From Melastoma dodecandrum (Eukaryota > Streptophyta > Magnoliopsida > Myrtales > Melastomataceae), in NCBI GenBank assembly GCA_029817715.1, contig JARUPY010000409.1, positions 434,001 to 498,000 on the forward strand: a stretch of 64,000 nucleotides of DNA. The letters run 5' to 3'. A program made the translations under genes and the position numbers. Below, in pieces: positions 43,800 to 55,389 of this stretch (positions are counted from its first letter, which is position 1; the number at the start of each line of letters is the position of its first letter). A model generated the notes under the pieces. That model was not told where the DNA came from. It made no database searches and saw nothing but the letters and a program-made list of their open reading frames with translations.

Positions 43800-44860
43800 T
43801 AGATGAAGCCATCCCAATCATAATGGAAACACATGAAGGGTTGTGCGGAGCGCACCGGCTGGTATCAAAATGAGCTGGGCGATTAATCGACACCGTTTTT
43901 ATTGGCCGTCAATGGTCAAGACTTGAATCGAAATGGCTCGAGCCTGCCAAGCTTGCCAGCGATGCGGGCCAGTGAAACGAACCCCCGCAATAGACATAAA
44001 CGTCATAATAAAGCCATGGCCTTTCAAGACGTGGGCATTAGATATCATGGGAGAAATCCACCCTCACTCAAACAGAGGAGATGCTTACATACTCGTCGCT
44101 ACAGACTACTTCACCAAACGGGTAGAGGCGGCGGCGTATAAGTCAATTGATCAGAAAGACGTAATACAGTTCATTAAGAACTTCATTATGTACCGATCCG
44201 GAGTACCCCAGAGTATCGTGGTAGACAATACAAGGGTGTTCAACGGCGAACTCATGGAAGAATTTGCCTTAAGACTTTTGGTTTAAAGTACTTAACTCAA
44301 CTCCGTATTATGCTCAGTCAAATGGGCAAGTAGAAGCCTCTAATAAACTCATCAAGTGAGTGATACAGAGGATGATTGGGAATAACCTGCGCACATGGCA
44401 TACCCTCCTCCAGGAGATGTTGTGGGCCTTACGGGTTACCAAGAGAGAAAGCACAGGCGTCGCCCCGCACAACCTGGTTTACGGGCACAATGCAATGCTC
44501 CCGATAGAAGTGCGTTATCGGTCGCTTAGATTCATCAGGCACCTCGGCGAACACGAGGGATACGAGGAAGACATGCACCTCAAGCAAGAAGGTCTAGAGG
44601 CCACCAGGATTAACGTGCTAAACCATTTGGAAGCACACAAGAGGAAAATTGGCCGCTACTATAACAAGAAGGTGGTCCCTCGATCATTTAACAAGAGGGA
44701 CCTAGTCTGGCCCAAATTAGGAAGGGCCATTCTGGGTAATTGAATTCCATCTTGGGAATTCATATCGCTTAGGGGTGCCCGATGGATCTATGCATAACCT
44801 CAAAATCAACGGCAAGTACCTAAAGAGGTATAGGCCTACGATGTGGGAAATACACAAAAA
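43800..44860 (+). pseudogene. Tat integrase
   Basis: Zinc-binding N-terminal remnants (a CQACQRCG Cys pair near 43945) are followed by the rve core: TWALDIMGEIH (first Asp), SIVVDNTRVF (second Asp), and a region around 44300-44345 that should carry the Glu but has stops and a frame change. The C-terminal part has LRVTKRESTGVAPHNLVYG and the terminal KINGKYLKRYRP motif near 44800. The sequence ends about 180 bp before the antisense ORF region. Non-functional because of multiple stops (for example 44283 and 44357). Confidence 0.8.
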
Positions 44861-45109
44861 AATCATCTCAAAACGTTTCCCCGCAATCTGGGGACAGATA
44901 CAAACGTAGCAAGTCAAACAGGAGGCAAGGAACACAATAAGCATTTCATTCGTTCCTTTATGCAGGTCACCATGGTTTTCTTTGCCTCAAAATCGATAGC
45001 CTTGTCCCAATCACGCTCATGTGCCTCCCTCGTATGGTCAAGGGCTGCACGCTCGGCTGTTTAGTCGTGCGGACACGGATACGGTAGAAGTCAAATTACC
45101 CAAGCATAC

Positions 45110-46665
45110 CTGAGGAGAACGTGTCATCGCCTGATGACCGCTTCTTGGAAGACGCCTCGCTATGACCAGGAAGTGCCAGGGAAGGGGCTGACTTCTCCCT
45201 CTCAATCAGCTTTCCCAGTTGAGAGGTAACCTGCATCCGCTCCTAGATCCTGGACCAGGCAATGGAAAACTCCGGCGACCGACCAGTTAAGAGTTTAAGC
45301 CCGACCTCCATCGAATGAAGGTGCGGTAGCTGAGACTGTTCGGCCAGTCCAGGCCCCGAAAGGAATACACTACGAGTGTCCAAAGGCTAATTCTTGGATT
45401 GAAAGAAAGGAAGACCCACACACTGGGTGAAACCCAGCTGACGGGGACAAAGGTGAGGGTTGTACACCTCGAAGATCAGACCCTCAGGGTCCACAGCTAT
45501 CAAGTCCCTCGCACAGAAAGCCGGCTGAAAGCGTTCAGTCATCTCTGAACGTAGGCTCTCCCACTCGTTAGAAAAGGGACGCCAAGAAACGATTGTACCC
45601 ATGGTGTCGTCGATACGACTGTTCACTAAGGCCTCAATACAACCGACAACGCCAAGGGTACCTCGGTAATTAGATTAGCCTGCCACGATAACATCGTCAC
45701 GGGTACACATAGCGGCAGGATAACGGGTAAAACCCGGAAAATACAACACGATCCACAAATATACAATCCACAGAGGGCCATTCGTCTGGCACCCAGGAAA
45801 GTTGGCCGAATCACTGGTGGCATGAAAACGGCCACGGTAGATGAGGCTCAGCAGAAACAAAGCGAAGGCCACAGGCTCCGGCTTGTCAGTGTCGGCAGCC
45901 TCAACAAGGTTGGTGGCCACGCCAACCATAAATTGACCAGGGCGCTTGCCCCGGTTACAGAAAATATATTTGGACAATCACTTCAAGTAAAACTCAAACT
46001 ACTCATGGAGCCCCCACTTGTCATCCCTATAGTGCCGCTTAGCAACTTTGCTGACACGCTCCGAGGGATCGAACTAAATGTCTGCACGCTTGCTATCAAA
46101 GCACAAAAGAGTGCCAGAAAGACTACAGCCAGTCAGGATACCGATATCTTCTAGGGTGACCGTCATCGGCCCCTTCGGGAGGTAGAAGCAGCTGACAATA
46201 GGGTTCCAGAACGAAAAAAGCCCTACAAAAATAGAAAGGGTAGGCTCAACCGAGGAGTGGCATACTTCGATTAGAGTTTTAATCCCCATCGCTTCCCACG
46301 CGGCGCCTTTCTTCTCCACCCATCAAGGCACCCAGTCAGGACTGACCTTGCTCTTGGGAGAAGGAAAGTAACGGAGGCTCGCCCTAACGGACGGCCCCCA
46401 TCCCGACGGGTCGAATTCGCTAGAGGAGAACACATCGGGCAGCTTGCTGGTGTAAAGAAACGAACTGTCCCGATCACGGATGTACGGACCAAGGGTTTGT
46501 TGGCCCGGAATCAGGAGGCCATATTCTGACTCTGCCCCATAATAAGGGAAGACATGAAACTACTTGGCCTTAGCAAAGGCATGTCGAAACTAGGCCGCGT
46601 CACCAACTATACTAGATACAGACTCCGAGGACGACAAGGATGAGGTATCAGAATCCATAGAAACT
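45110..46665 (-). pseudogene. Antisense ORF with plant mobile domain (PMD)
   Basis: It lies on the strand opposite to gag-pol, between pol and the 3' LTR. It begins near a Met followed by a Ser/Asp-rich head (DSDTSSLSSSESVSS). Blocks typical of the PMD, the domain of MAIN/MAIL1 proteins and of many plant transposons (Pfam PMD), follow: FYLPKGPMTVTLEDIGILTG with the conserved TLEDI-LTG core (about 46150-46200), a KYIFCNRGKRPGQF segment, LLSLIYRGRFHATSD, GPLWIVYLWIVLYFP, and near the end NPHLCPRQLGFTQ. Stops (for example about 46065, 45675 and 45386) break it into pieces. Tat elements are known to carry extra antisense ORFs; what a PMD protein does for the element is not known. Homology is clear, but the limits are approximate. 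Confidence 0.7.
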
Positions 46666-47253
46666 GGAGAACGAGGGTTTCTAGAGAAATATGAAAAGAC
46701 AAGAAGGGAGTTTGCTGAAAGCGTGAGCGGGAAACCCTTACCACTCAGAAACTTTATATCCCCAGAAATCGACAAAAGACTAGGCCTGAGCGAAACGTCG
46801 TTTGACATACTAGGTCCAATAAGAAAACGTCGCCTCACTTACAAACCGACGACATACAAAACGTCGCTTCACTTGGAAACTGATGACACCCCAAAAGTCG
46901 TAAATGGGAAAGCAAAAAGATCCAACAAAATGCATTTATTCTCATTCAAATCTGTTTCTTACATGGGTTTGATTGATGATAAATGTACAACAAACAAAAC
47001 GTAACCGATTCAGTAGATGAAGTTTCCGTTTATCAGAAAACATTCTATTGAGGATCATACAAACGTTCAAGGGTTTATCCACAGGAACCAAGCAGACACT
47101 AGGTTCTTCTCTATGATAAAGAAAACCCTACAAGCTTCCCAGGAGAATCTAAGGTTAATCCCCAGAAGACAGTCACACGTCACACTCGGTTCTTCCCTCT
47201 GACGAATAAGATACTTGACTGCAAATGGAAACTCCATCACTCTGGGGATATAT

Positions 47254-47877
47254 TCATGTAGTAACACGAGGAGACAACGCGATGCCGTAGAGCTGGAAAC
47301 CCACTGCTGGGTCGAATCTCCCTAAAGTCGTGAGTCTGATGAACCGAGGATGGAGGGCTCCTCCGTGGTTCCTCACTGACCCTGGAAACCCGTTGTCTTC
47401 GGAGAGCAGCAAAGGCTGGCTTAAATGTGCGCCGCCCAGAACGCCGCGCCGAAGACTTGTACAGGGCCTTTCCTCTTCGAAAGGAAGCAAGGTGGGAAAC
47501 CTGAACACCCTCCTCCTCATAAGGCGAGATGCCACCCAGACAACATCCGAGCAACACCGCCAAGACTTCTCCCAAACGGACACAACCTGAAATAATGCAT
47601 CAGGTCGTGACTCGGACCCTTTCTCTTTCCAGATGGTATAAAAGAGAAGGAAGGAGACCATCCTCACAAGGTGATGGACATAGGCTCTCAAGCATGCTAA
47701 GGTGATGGACATAATCCCTGGCGAGTTTTGAGAAGAAAAGAGATTCATGGTTTGGTTACTTTCAGAAGCAGTGGTTGCGATTTGGAAGACGAACCGAGCA
47801 CCGCCTTTTATAGCGAAATCATGAAGGGCAAATGACCCTGATAGGAGATATAATGGCAGAGATCTCGGGGATTTCAA
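47254..47877 (-). other. Antisense open frame and putative 5' part of the antisense transcript
   Basis: 207 codons with no recognised domain. Its 5' part overlaps a TATA box on the same strand (47805-47812), so the start at 47877 would not be transcribed from it. A Met near 47730 is a more natural candidate. It may be leader or intron sequence of the antisense PMD unit, not a protein gene. Confidence 0.3.
47805..47812 (-). promoter_or_regulatory. TATA box pointing into the antisense PMD ORF
   Basis: TATAAAAG in the context CGCTATAAAAGGCGG on the minus strand, about 1.1 kb upstream of the PMD start and outside the LTR. This is a strong core-promoter match in the right orientation; activity is inferred. 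Confidence 0.5.
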
Positions 47878-48034
47878 CAGTTACCCTAGGAAATCTCAAC
47901 CGATACGCTCAAGGGATATCGACGGTCAGGGATTTATTACTCGCCTACACACATTACCGAGTTGCAGGGGAGTGATTACTTGGTCTTTTTCAAGGCGAGA
48001 CGGATCACTCCGTCTGCCTTGAGATGGGCTAATA

Positions 48035-48740
48035 TGTTTAACAACAGAAATTCTGGGCCACAGATCTTGGTCTCATCTGTGGATCAACGGTCCAAAATGC
48101 AGGCCAAAGGACGGGAAACCAGTAAGGAGGTGACAACGAAAATACACTAGGCGAAGGCTTGCTGGGCGAAGCAGTCACCAAGCAACAAGGATACCAGGCG
48201 ACGGGCGACAAGAGACAGCATAAGCGACAAGCAGCACTTGGTTGAGTGAGCGAGGAAACTCTACGGCGAAGGCGAAAGGGCAATGCGATTGATCAACTTA
48301 GCTGTTAAGAAAGCCTCCAAAGGATCTCAGGATTTGGAAGGAAATTGTTGCCAAAATTGCTCGTGTGGAAAGGAGATATTCCATGGAGACCGGCAGCAAA
48401 GGAAGCGTAATATATATGTAGGTCTAACTTAGTATAAATACTTGTTCTTAGGCATTGTACAAAGAGAACAGACGGACATATTGTCAATTTATCTTCTCAA
48501 GCATTCCAGCGTTCAAGCTCTCTTTGTGGTCCTGCGTTCTTGATCACTTCCGAAGGCATCGTCGATGGCGTCCGTAAGTGCTTTCGCTTAAGGCTGCCCA
48601 TCCGCTGTTTTCCCTCTTTTCTTTAATTTCATAAGGCGATCACACATTCAACGAATCCTCCGGGTACCAATTGTCCGTAGTGCCAGATATTTTTGACGTA
48701 TTTGGATTCGACTTGTTCGTGTTCACTTCCGGAGCGAACA
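48035..48740 (+). repeat. 3' LTR of the Tat element
   Basis: 706 bp, starting TGTTTAACAACAGAAATT and ending GAGCGAACA. It lacks about 30 bp present in the 5' LTR near 37400-37440. A weak purine tract (gagatggg) precedes it. Confidence 0.75.
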
Positions 48741-48761
48741 TTGGCGTGCCGGCTGGGGAAG
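48741..48761 (+). other. Primer-binding-site-like sequence after the 3' LTR
   Basis: TTGGCGTGCCGGCTGGGGA follows the LTR end directly, as the primer-binding site does after a 5' LTR in this class. Its first five bases (TTGGC) also nearly match TTTGC before the 5' LTR, so a mutated target duplication is the other reading. Confidence 0.45.
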
Positions 48762-48796
48762 ATTGTTAGAGTAGAGTGAGGGCATTCGGCTGTAGA

Positions 48797-49216
48797 TTAT
48801 GATGACGGAGGGGGAATGATCAAGCTGCCCTCGTCTAGTGCGACCAAGTTGAGGCACGCTGGATGGGGGCTGAGATGCTCGCACCTTTGTTGCAGCTCTT
48901 GTTTGTTCGCTGTCGAGATGAGGAGGAATTTGGTTTTGTGCTTGCCACCGGATTGTTGGTCGATTGCAGGTGGGGATGGAGATGGGGCGGCATGAGGATG
49001 CGTGAGAAGTGTCACCGCAGAGGGTAAGCTATTCCTTGGGAAAACTACGGGTGAGGTGAGATCTTCAATGGCAGAGGAATATATTGCAGGTGGTGATTTT
49101 GGATTCATTGAGGAATCGGTTGGAAGGGAGCCAAAACCAGCTTGTCCTTGGTTGCTTGGAAGTGGATTGCTTGTTGTGGGAGGTGAGTTGGTCTCGCTGC
49201 TTTTTGTTGCTGTCAA
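48797..49216 (-). other. Open frame, Pro/Ser-rich, unrecognised
   Basis: 139 codons with no stop, rich in Pro, Ser and Thr. A central KHKTKFLLISTANKQELQQR stretch looks more like ordered protein. No family recognised. It lies between the Tat element and a degenerate copia element on the same strand, so it may be element-derived. Confidence 0.3.
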
Positions 49217-49322
49217 AGTAATAAATTTGGAGCGTTAAAGATGATTATTATTATTCCACGCTCCAAGACAAAATAAATAGGGTAACAACTAACCCTTTAC
49301 CTACGATAAAACTGAAACAATC

Positions 49323-51700
49323 CTAGTATAATGAATTAAGACTAGGAAATAAATAATTGATTACGACAACTATTGAGGTAATAATTGATGAAGAGCCTAT
49401 AATTGAGTGACGAGTTAAAGGACAACTACCCCAATATGAATCACAATAAACCATAAGATCAAGAGAACCAGGTTGTAAATAAATCCCTTGACCAGGAGAT
49501 TGCTTCAAGTACCTAAAACCCTTGTTGCATCACCCATGTAATCTTGGCTGAGGTTCTTGCAAAAACTGTTCCAATATGTGAAGAGAATAACATATCCCCG
49601 ACTGAGTAATAGTTAAGTAAACAAGTCATCCAACTAAACGCCTATACTTGGCGGATTTGGGAGAACGTCATTTTCCAGGTGGAAGTTTTTCAATCATCCA
49701 GGTTTTATTAGATTTAAGAACACGTTGTCCCTCGGCCACTACATCCATCCATCGTTGATCTTGGGTTGCTTCTCTATATGACCGAGGGTCTTATCGTTAT
49801 CAATTATAGCAAAAGAATGCTTTATCGTTTGCAGAAATCCTAGAATAATGAAGAAATTTTTCTATCGAATAGAACGCACTTGAAGAGTTCGGTGGAGTGG
49901 ACATAGACGAAGAGAGGGCCACGACTTGTGCTACGTTAGCTATATAATCACTGAGATGTGCTAGTGGTATATCTGGTAGAGTCGATCGTCAAATTTATTC
50001 ACAGACAGAGGTTCATTGTTGTGAGGGTTCTTCAAATATCGCTCGTCAATTATATTAGGTCAATCCTCTGTATTGCAAGAAGTTGGATTATTGTCTAAAT
50101 CCAAACCGCATGTCCTTTTTCAGAAGAAAGTTCCAGTTAATTGGCAGCATTCATACCACTAATATTTGAATCCCTTTATGCTTCAACTCAACATTGTTGT
50201 GATTTAAATTGGCATCATTCATGCCACTAAGATTTCATTGTCTCTCTAAAATCAACATTATCAATGTTTTGGAATGTTTGTTCCCCCTCAAGTTGATGAT
50301 AGTTAGATGAGACAATATCGACAAATAATGGGCTTCCTTTCCCTAATGAGGTCTGATCGTTTCCATTTGTAGCGAGTGAGAATATCGTCTCACAAAACCG
50401 TACGTCCCACGAGATAAAGAATTATCGTGTCTTCAAATCATAGAGTATCCAACTTTTCCGCCGGTAAAGACGCATTTTCGAGATCTTGGTTGAAACTTAT
50501 CTTTCATTTGAACATGGGCACACCGAGGGAGTCGAAAATTCGGAGATTTGAATAATTTTTTTGTTTGCCAAAAAGTAACTCATGAGGGCTCTTATTAGTA
50601 AATAATGGCGTGGGTGTGATATTTATCAGATGTACAACGGTAGACACACTCTCCCCAAAAGTATGCCAAAAGGGATGCTTGGAACATGAGAGCCCGAGCA
50701 ACATTAAGAATGTGATGATGTTTCAGCTCGACCTGTCCATTTTGTTGTGGTGTCATTGTGCAAAACGTTCGATGTAAAATTCCATGCATAGAAAATAAAT
50801 TATGCAATTCTCGAGATAAGAATTCCATCCCGTTGTCACTTTTGATGACCTTAATTGTCTAATCAAATTGATTCTTGACGAGCAAGTAAAAATTAATGCA
50901 AAAATGCCTTACTTCTGACTTATCACGCAATATATATAGCCAAACACCACGACTGAAATCATCATCTATCGTTAAGAAATAATTTGCTCCACAAGTACAT
51001 TTGACTTTATATGGTCCCACAAGTCACAATGGATTAACTGAAAAGGATAGTCGGCCTTATTCTTACTCAAATGAAAGGGAGGGCAATTATGCTTTGCTAA
51101 TAAGTATCACACTCCTCATTTCTTTTATGTGTTGAAACTAAATTGGTATCATATAGTTTTATCAAGTGAGATGGATGACCGACCCGTTTATGCCATATAT
51201 CTTTAAAGCTTTGCAAACATTTAGCGTAGATAATACACTCCCTTCTCAGTTCACCTACTCCAAGGATCCTCCTTGAAGTGCAATCCTGTATCAAACAAAT
51301 GTTCAAATAAAATATAATCGAACACATGCAATTGAAACTAAATTGCAATTTAATATAGGCACATAAAGCACATCCAAAAGTTTACTAGAAAGTGCTATTA
51401 AGACTTTCCCAATTTGAGTGGCATTTATCTTGCCCCAGTTTGGAATATAAACGATCGTGACGCCTAGAATGGATGAAGATTCGAAAAAATTAGTAAGAGT
51501 TCTTATCATCTGTCTTGATTCTCCGGTATCTAAAATCTATTCACTCTGTAAATAGACAAAATCCTTACCAATAATTCGATCGATGTCATTCAAATCTGAA
51601 TCGATTAGATTTAGAAATTGTTGGAATTGATCATCTGGCAACGCCTCCTTGCTCGGTACGTAAGCTCCCTCCTTTCTATATGACATGAGCTCGTTCTAGC
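49323..51700 (-). pseudogene. Degenerate Ty1/copia pol (protease to RNase H)
   Basis: Read on the minus strand in copia order: a protease remnant with ILDTGESRQM (about 51510-51545); GAG-pre-integrase with VGELRREC and DIWHKRVGHPSH (about 51180-51280); an integrase core with TMTPQQNGQVE and LNVARALM (about 50690-50760); integrase C-terminal remnants near 50460-50500; and an RNase H remnant with YLQPG, VYCDSYWGSCPLTRHSIIG near 49395-49490. The reverse transcriptase between 49560 and 50280 is decayed beyond clear reading. Stops and frameshifts are frequent. There is no clear LTR at either side. The VGELR wording differs from that of the Sirevirus, so this is another copia lineage. Confidence 0.75.
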
Positions 51701-51843
51701 ATTTTCTTAAAATGGCAGGTCTCTTTCTTGTTGTGCTCGTTCGCGTGAAGATTCACCTTCTTTTTCAAATTTTATTTTTAATTTTCCGCAGTTTTCGTGT
51801 CATAAATTTGATTACGATGGTCATGGATTGATTTTCTTACATG

Positions 51844-51855
51844 TGGTATCAGAGC
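51844..51855 (+). other. Initiator tRNA-Met primer-binding site of another copia element
   Basis: TGGTATCAGAGC on the plus strand, two bases after TTACA, as at an LTR end. The upstream 150-200 bp may be the LTR tail. No gag is recognisable downstream. Confidence 0.65.
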
Positions 51856-54214
51856 ATCCGTAATTTAATTCGGATCGATGGTTAGGTTTTTCGTCTCCTG
51901 TGAAAATTTGTTTGATTATGATATCTTGTGTCTGCTCGGGTTTGACAATGAAGTATTTCCCGGTTTCAGAATGTCGGAGAAAGATTTCTACTGGCAGTTG
52001 TCGTCCTTCAAAATTAAATATTCTTTCGTGGTGATCACGGGGCTTACCACTGTCTAGTGAAACCAAACCTCCGATTTGACCCTAATCCTGTGTCTATCCC
52101 TTGTACGCAGATTATGAGTTTATGTCTGGGGATTGTTTCTTTTCTCGATTTCAAATGGGTTATCCCTCTTTTGGTTTGATGGGAACTTTCTTAGGTGGCG
52201 TGATCTTAGGAGAAGTTATGATTTTCTGATAGGTTGGTTCTATTTTATCTATTCAAAATCTTTTGGTAATAGTAATTGCCAGAAAATTGACTCTACTTTT
52301 ATTGTCCTTGTGACCAAATCAAACTCGACAACATCTGGGGCAAAACCTAGAAAGCTTGATTGTTTTAAAACTAAACCCAATAATTTTGTTCCTATTGAGG
52401 ATGTCTTGTCGGGTCGGAGTTGGTTCCCTCGACCAACTCCACCAGCTGTCATGTCTTCTTGTTTTTTGCTAATGTGTTAGTCAAGGTGGGCAAATGTGTT
52501 AGATTCCCTAAATCTAACATCCGGGTCATCCTAGTTTTGGGAAGATGACCTTCAATGAAAGATATTCTGACCTCCTTCTGGATCAGATCGAATCGAACTA
52601 AGATTTTAGGACAAATGTTGTTCATGTTTCTACGGGCTCCAAATTATTAGAACATGATGGTACGTTCCGGGTTAAGGCTAACAAGTTGTCTATGGTGTTT
52701 ATGATGAACGAATTTCTGGAATAAACCTCAACAAACATGTTTATTCGTTCTCTCCTCTATCTCGTGGTACCTGGTTGCTTATGTATTACTTTCGATTTGG
52801 TCAAGAACTCTCTTGTCTGCCAGAAGGGCGACGGGGCTCTTTATGGAGAGTTACATATGATTGTTCGTCTAGTTAGAAGTAAAGAACCCCTTGTTTTTCC
52901 TGAGGAAGCATCCTTCATTTTAGTTGTTCCTAAGGGTTTAGGGTGAAAGGTCATGGATGAAAGGTCATGGAGATCATAAAAGAGAGACGTTCTCGGATGC
53001 AGAGTTTCCAACGATGACAACATCGGATATGACGACATATTTAACGACGCTTGTTTTGGTTTGGTTTGGTTTGCTTTCCCTTGTGTGCTTTTCCTGAGTC
53101 TTCCCCTCCCTGCATTCCCTTTCGTTGTCACCATAGTTGACATCCTCCCGTTCTTGTTGTCGTTAAGCATCTTTAAAAAATGTCCTAATCTAGCCTCAGG
53201 AATCTCACGAGAATCTCTTGGTTTCGTAACCGGATAAGCTCTTGACCTTGTTTTGTTTTCCCCCTTGTTGACCTCTGGGAATTATGGTTTCTAGGTTACC
53301 CAATTCGTTTAGTATTTATCCCGGAGAAATGGAATGATTTGGGTTTCTGGGTCATGCTAATGTTTTTCTCCGAGTTGAAGAGAAACCCATGTGGGTCTAA
53401 TTTTAATGACCCATTTCATAAGAAATGTGTCAGCAGTAATTTTCCTCCGCCTTTGCCCCTTCCTACTCTTCCTCCATCGATACAAGTACCGCATTGTCGC
53501 AATCTTACCGTTGGGGTGGTGCTGCAGTAGGATTCTTCCATAATCTTTTGATTTCGATCTTCTTTGTTACTTCCTCTCACTGCCATCGCCTCCCTTCTCT
53601 ACTCTTCTTAGAAACTTACGTAAAAATAAATAGATTTGGATTGTTTTGATGTCGTAGCAACCTTTCTCTGCGGGAGTCATTCAATTGTTTCCATTCTAAT
53701 GAGAGTACCATTGAGAATTTAGATGAAGTGTCAAAATCCCATAATGCAACCTATTTGGGACAGCAAGACCGATGGAGGAAGGGATTGGATTATAAGAAGA
53801 TGTTTTAATGTAAAGTAAAATAAATACATAAATAAAAGTGTAGGAATTACTTATTGTCGTAGTTGACCCTCAAGTGTGCAGTTTAATAGGTCTAAGAGTC
53901 AAGGAGTTAAGGGCGGGATTAAGCCAAAACCACAGGAAATCCATTTGAAAATAACCAAGGCCTAAAATTTAATGAGTACTTAATTTGAAAAGAAAAGCCT
54001 TCATGTGTGTCATGATTTTTAGGTCATATTTATTTTAATTTTGAAAGAGTTTGGGAGGCTTTTGGAATACCGCATAAGAACGCGTCAAACTAAATGCATA
54101 TCCATCTATATGGAATAATATGCGTGCAAGAGATCAATGGACACATGATAGCCTTTTTGGAGCACCACTATATTATTTTGGATAATGAGATTTGTTAGTG
54201 TATGTGCGCCCTCC
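51856..54214. other. Unassigned repeat-like DNA
   Basis: Probably the leader and decayed internal part of the plus-strand copia element. Open frames at 52133-52480 and 52841-53170 show no family motif. The sequence becomes AT-rich after 53540 and ends at the GC-rich block. Confidence 0.35.
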
Positions 54215-54544
54215 ATCCTAGCGCGCGCGAGGCGGTTCGGGCAACTCGAGGATCCGGGCCCGCTCCCCCGAGGCCTAGTCCGGTCGGCGTCACGGCTCGA
54301 ACGCCGGACGCTGCGGAAAGGGACCCGGGTTGGGCCTTCCCTTAATTCCCGAACGGGTCTGCGGGACGTTTTACCAACCACCTTCAGTTCCCTAAAGGTG
54401 GCGAGCGAAAGGCTGCGTAAGTCCTCGCTCATTAATTTTTAGGAGGGCCCAAGGAACGGCTCGGTCTGCCGTCACCTCATCCTAAATGGCTCTGAAAAAG
54501 GGTAGGGTTTAGTTTAACTTTGGAAAACTTGTTCGGATTCGCCA
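54215..54544 (-). other. GC-rich block and primer-site-like motif shared with 11997-12310
   Basis: On the minus strand TGGCGAATCCG (54544-54534) is followed by the same motif order as at 11997-12310, ending in 'gctaggatggagggcgcaca'. About 60-70% of bases match by eye, with small indels. Confidence 0.55.
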
Positions 54545-55389
54545 CCGACTTAGTTAAAAAGTGTGATTTTAAGTCGCAAAAATCAGAGTTTGGGTTCGAG
54601 GATTCCTATTTACTAACCTTTGTATTCTAAAACATGCGAAAAGGGTGGCGATTTGTCCAAACAAATTTTCTTTTGATTGACGGGTATTGGGCCCGATTCG
54701 GGAGTAGGCCGGACTCTTATCGACGTTTTAACGGGCTTTGGACCCGAATTTAGGTTTGGTTGATTAAAACCAATCATGCGACGTAAAACCTAAAGCCTAA
54801 GCATACGCGCAATCACAAACAATTATTTAGATCAAAAGGGTAGGGAAGGGCAGGGAAGGCGGACCTATACACTTGTTTGATACACGCGCCTTCGAGTTAA
54901 TCTTCGAAATTTTGAAGTTGATCTTTCGAGATTAAGTACTCGATGTACATGCGAAGAAAAATGTAAGTGTGCTTAGTAATGTTAAATTCGAATGAAATTC
55001 AATTAAATTGAGAAAGGTAAGGCTTGTCTTACCATTTTAATCGAGGACGTTCACTTGATATAAATTGCAGAAAATGTTCGGGAGATTCCGCCACATTTTA
55101 TATGCAAAACAAAGAGAGATGGACGTTAATATAATAAATACGAACGAAAATGTAGAGATTGAAAATTAACAGGGTTCATTAAAATCGCAACTAAAGAAAT
55201 AAAATTAAGAGAAATGTGCTTGTTACCTCTTGTAATCACATGGCCCACTGCAAAGTCTAATTCCCTTCTTGCCCTGGGCCTGTCGTAATCTGGAGCATTT
55301 AGCATTTTGTGGCCCAACCACTCCAAGCCTGCTTTGTTTTTCATTCTAGAGTGCTGAGGAAATGAGTCGTGGGCTGGACTTCATTCCTC

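Larger units (their letters stand above)
37033..48740 (+). mobile_element. Tat-lineage Ty3/gypsy retrotransposon, old and degenerate, 11.7 kb
   Basis: LTR-like direct repeats at 37033-37768 and 48035-48740 both start TGTTTAA and end GAGCGAACA. Between them are gag, aspartic protease, reverse transcriptase, two RNase H domains and integrase in Ty3/gypsy order, then about 3 kb with an antisense ORF. The second, archaeal-type RNase H and the extra ORF mark the Tat/Ogre lineage. Every coding domain has stops or frameshifts. The LTRs differ by many substitutions and an indel of about 30 bp, so the insertion is old. Confidence 0.88.

Noticed and set aside
47017..47202. Short frames between the antisense PMD ORF and the 3' LTR
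   Set aside because: No motifs, and both strands are similarly open; treated as non-coding part of the Tat element.
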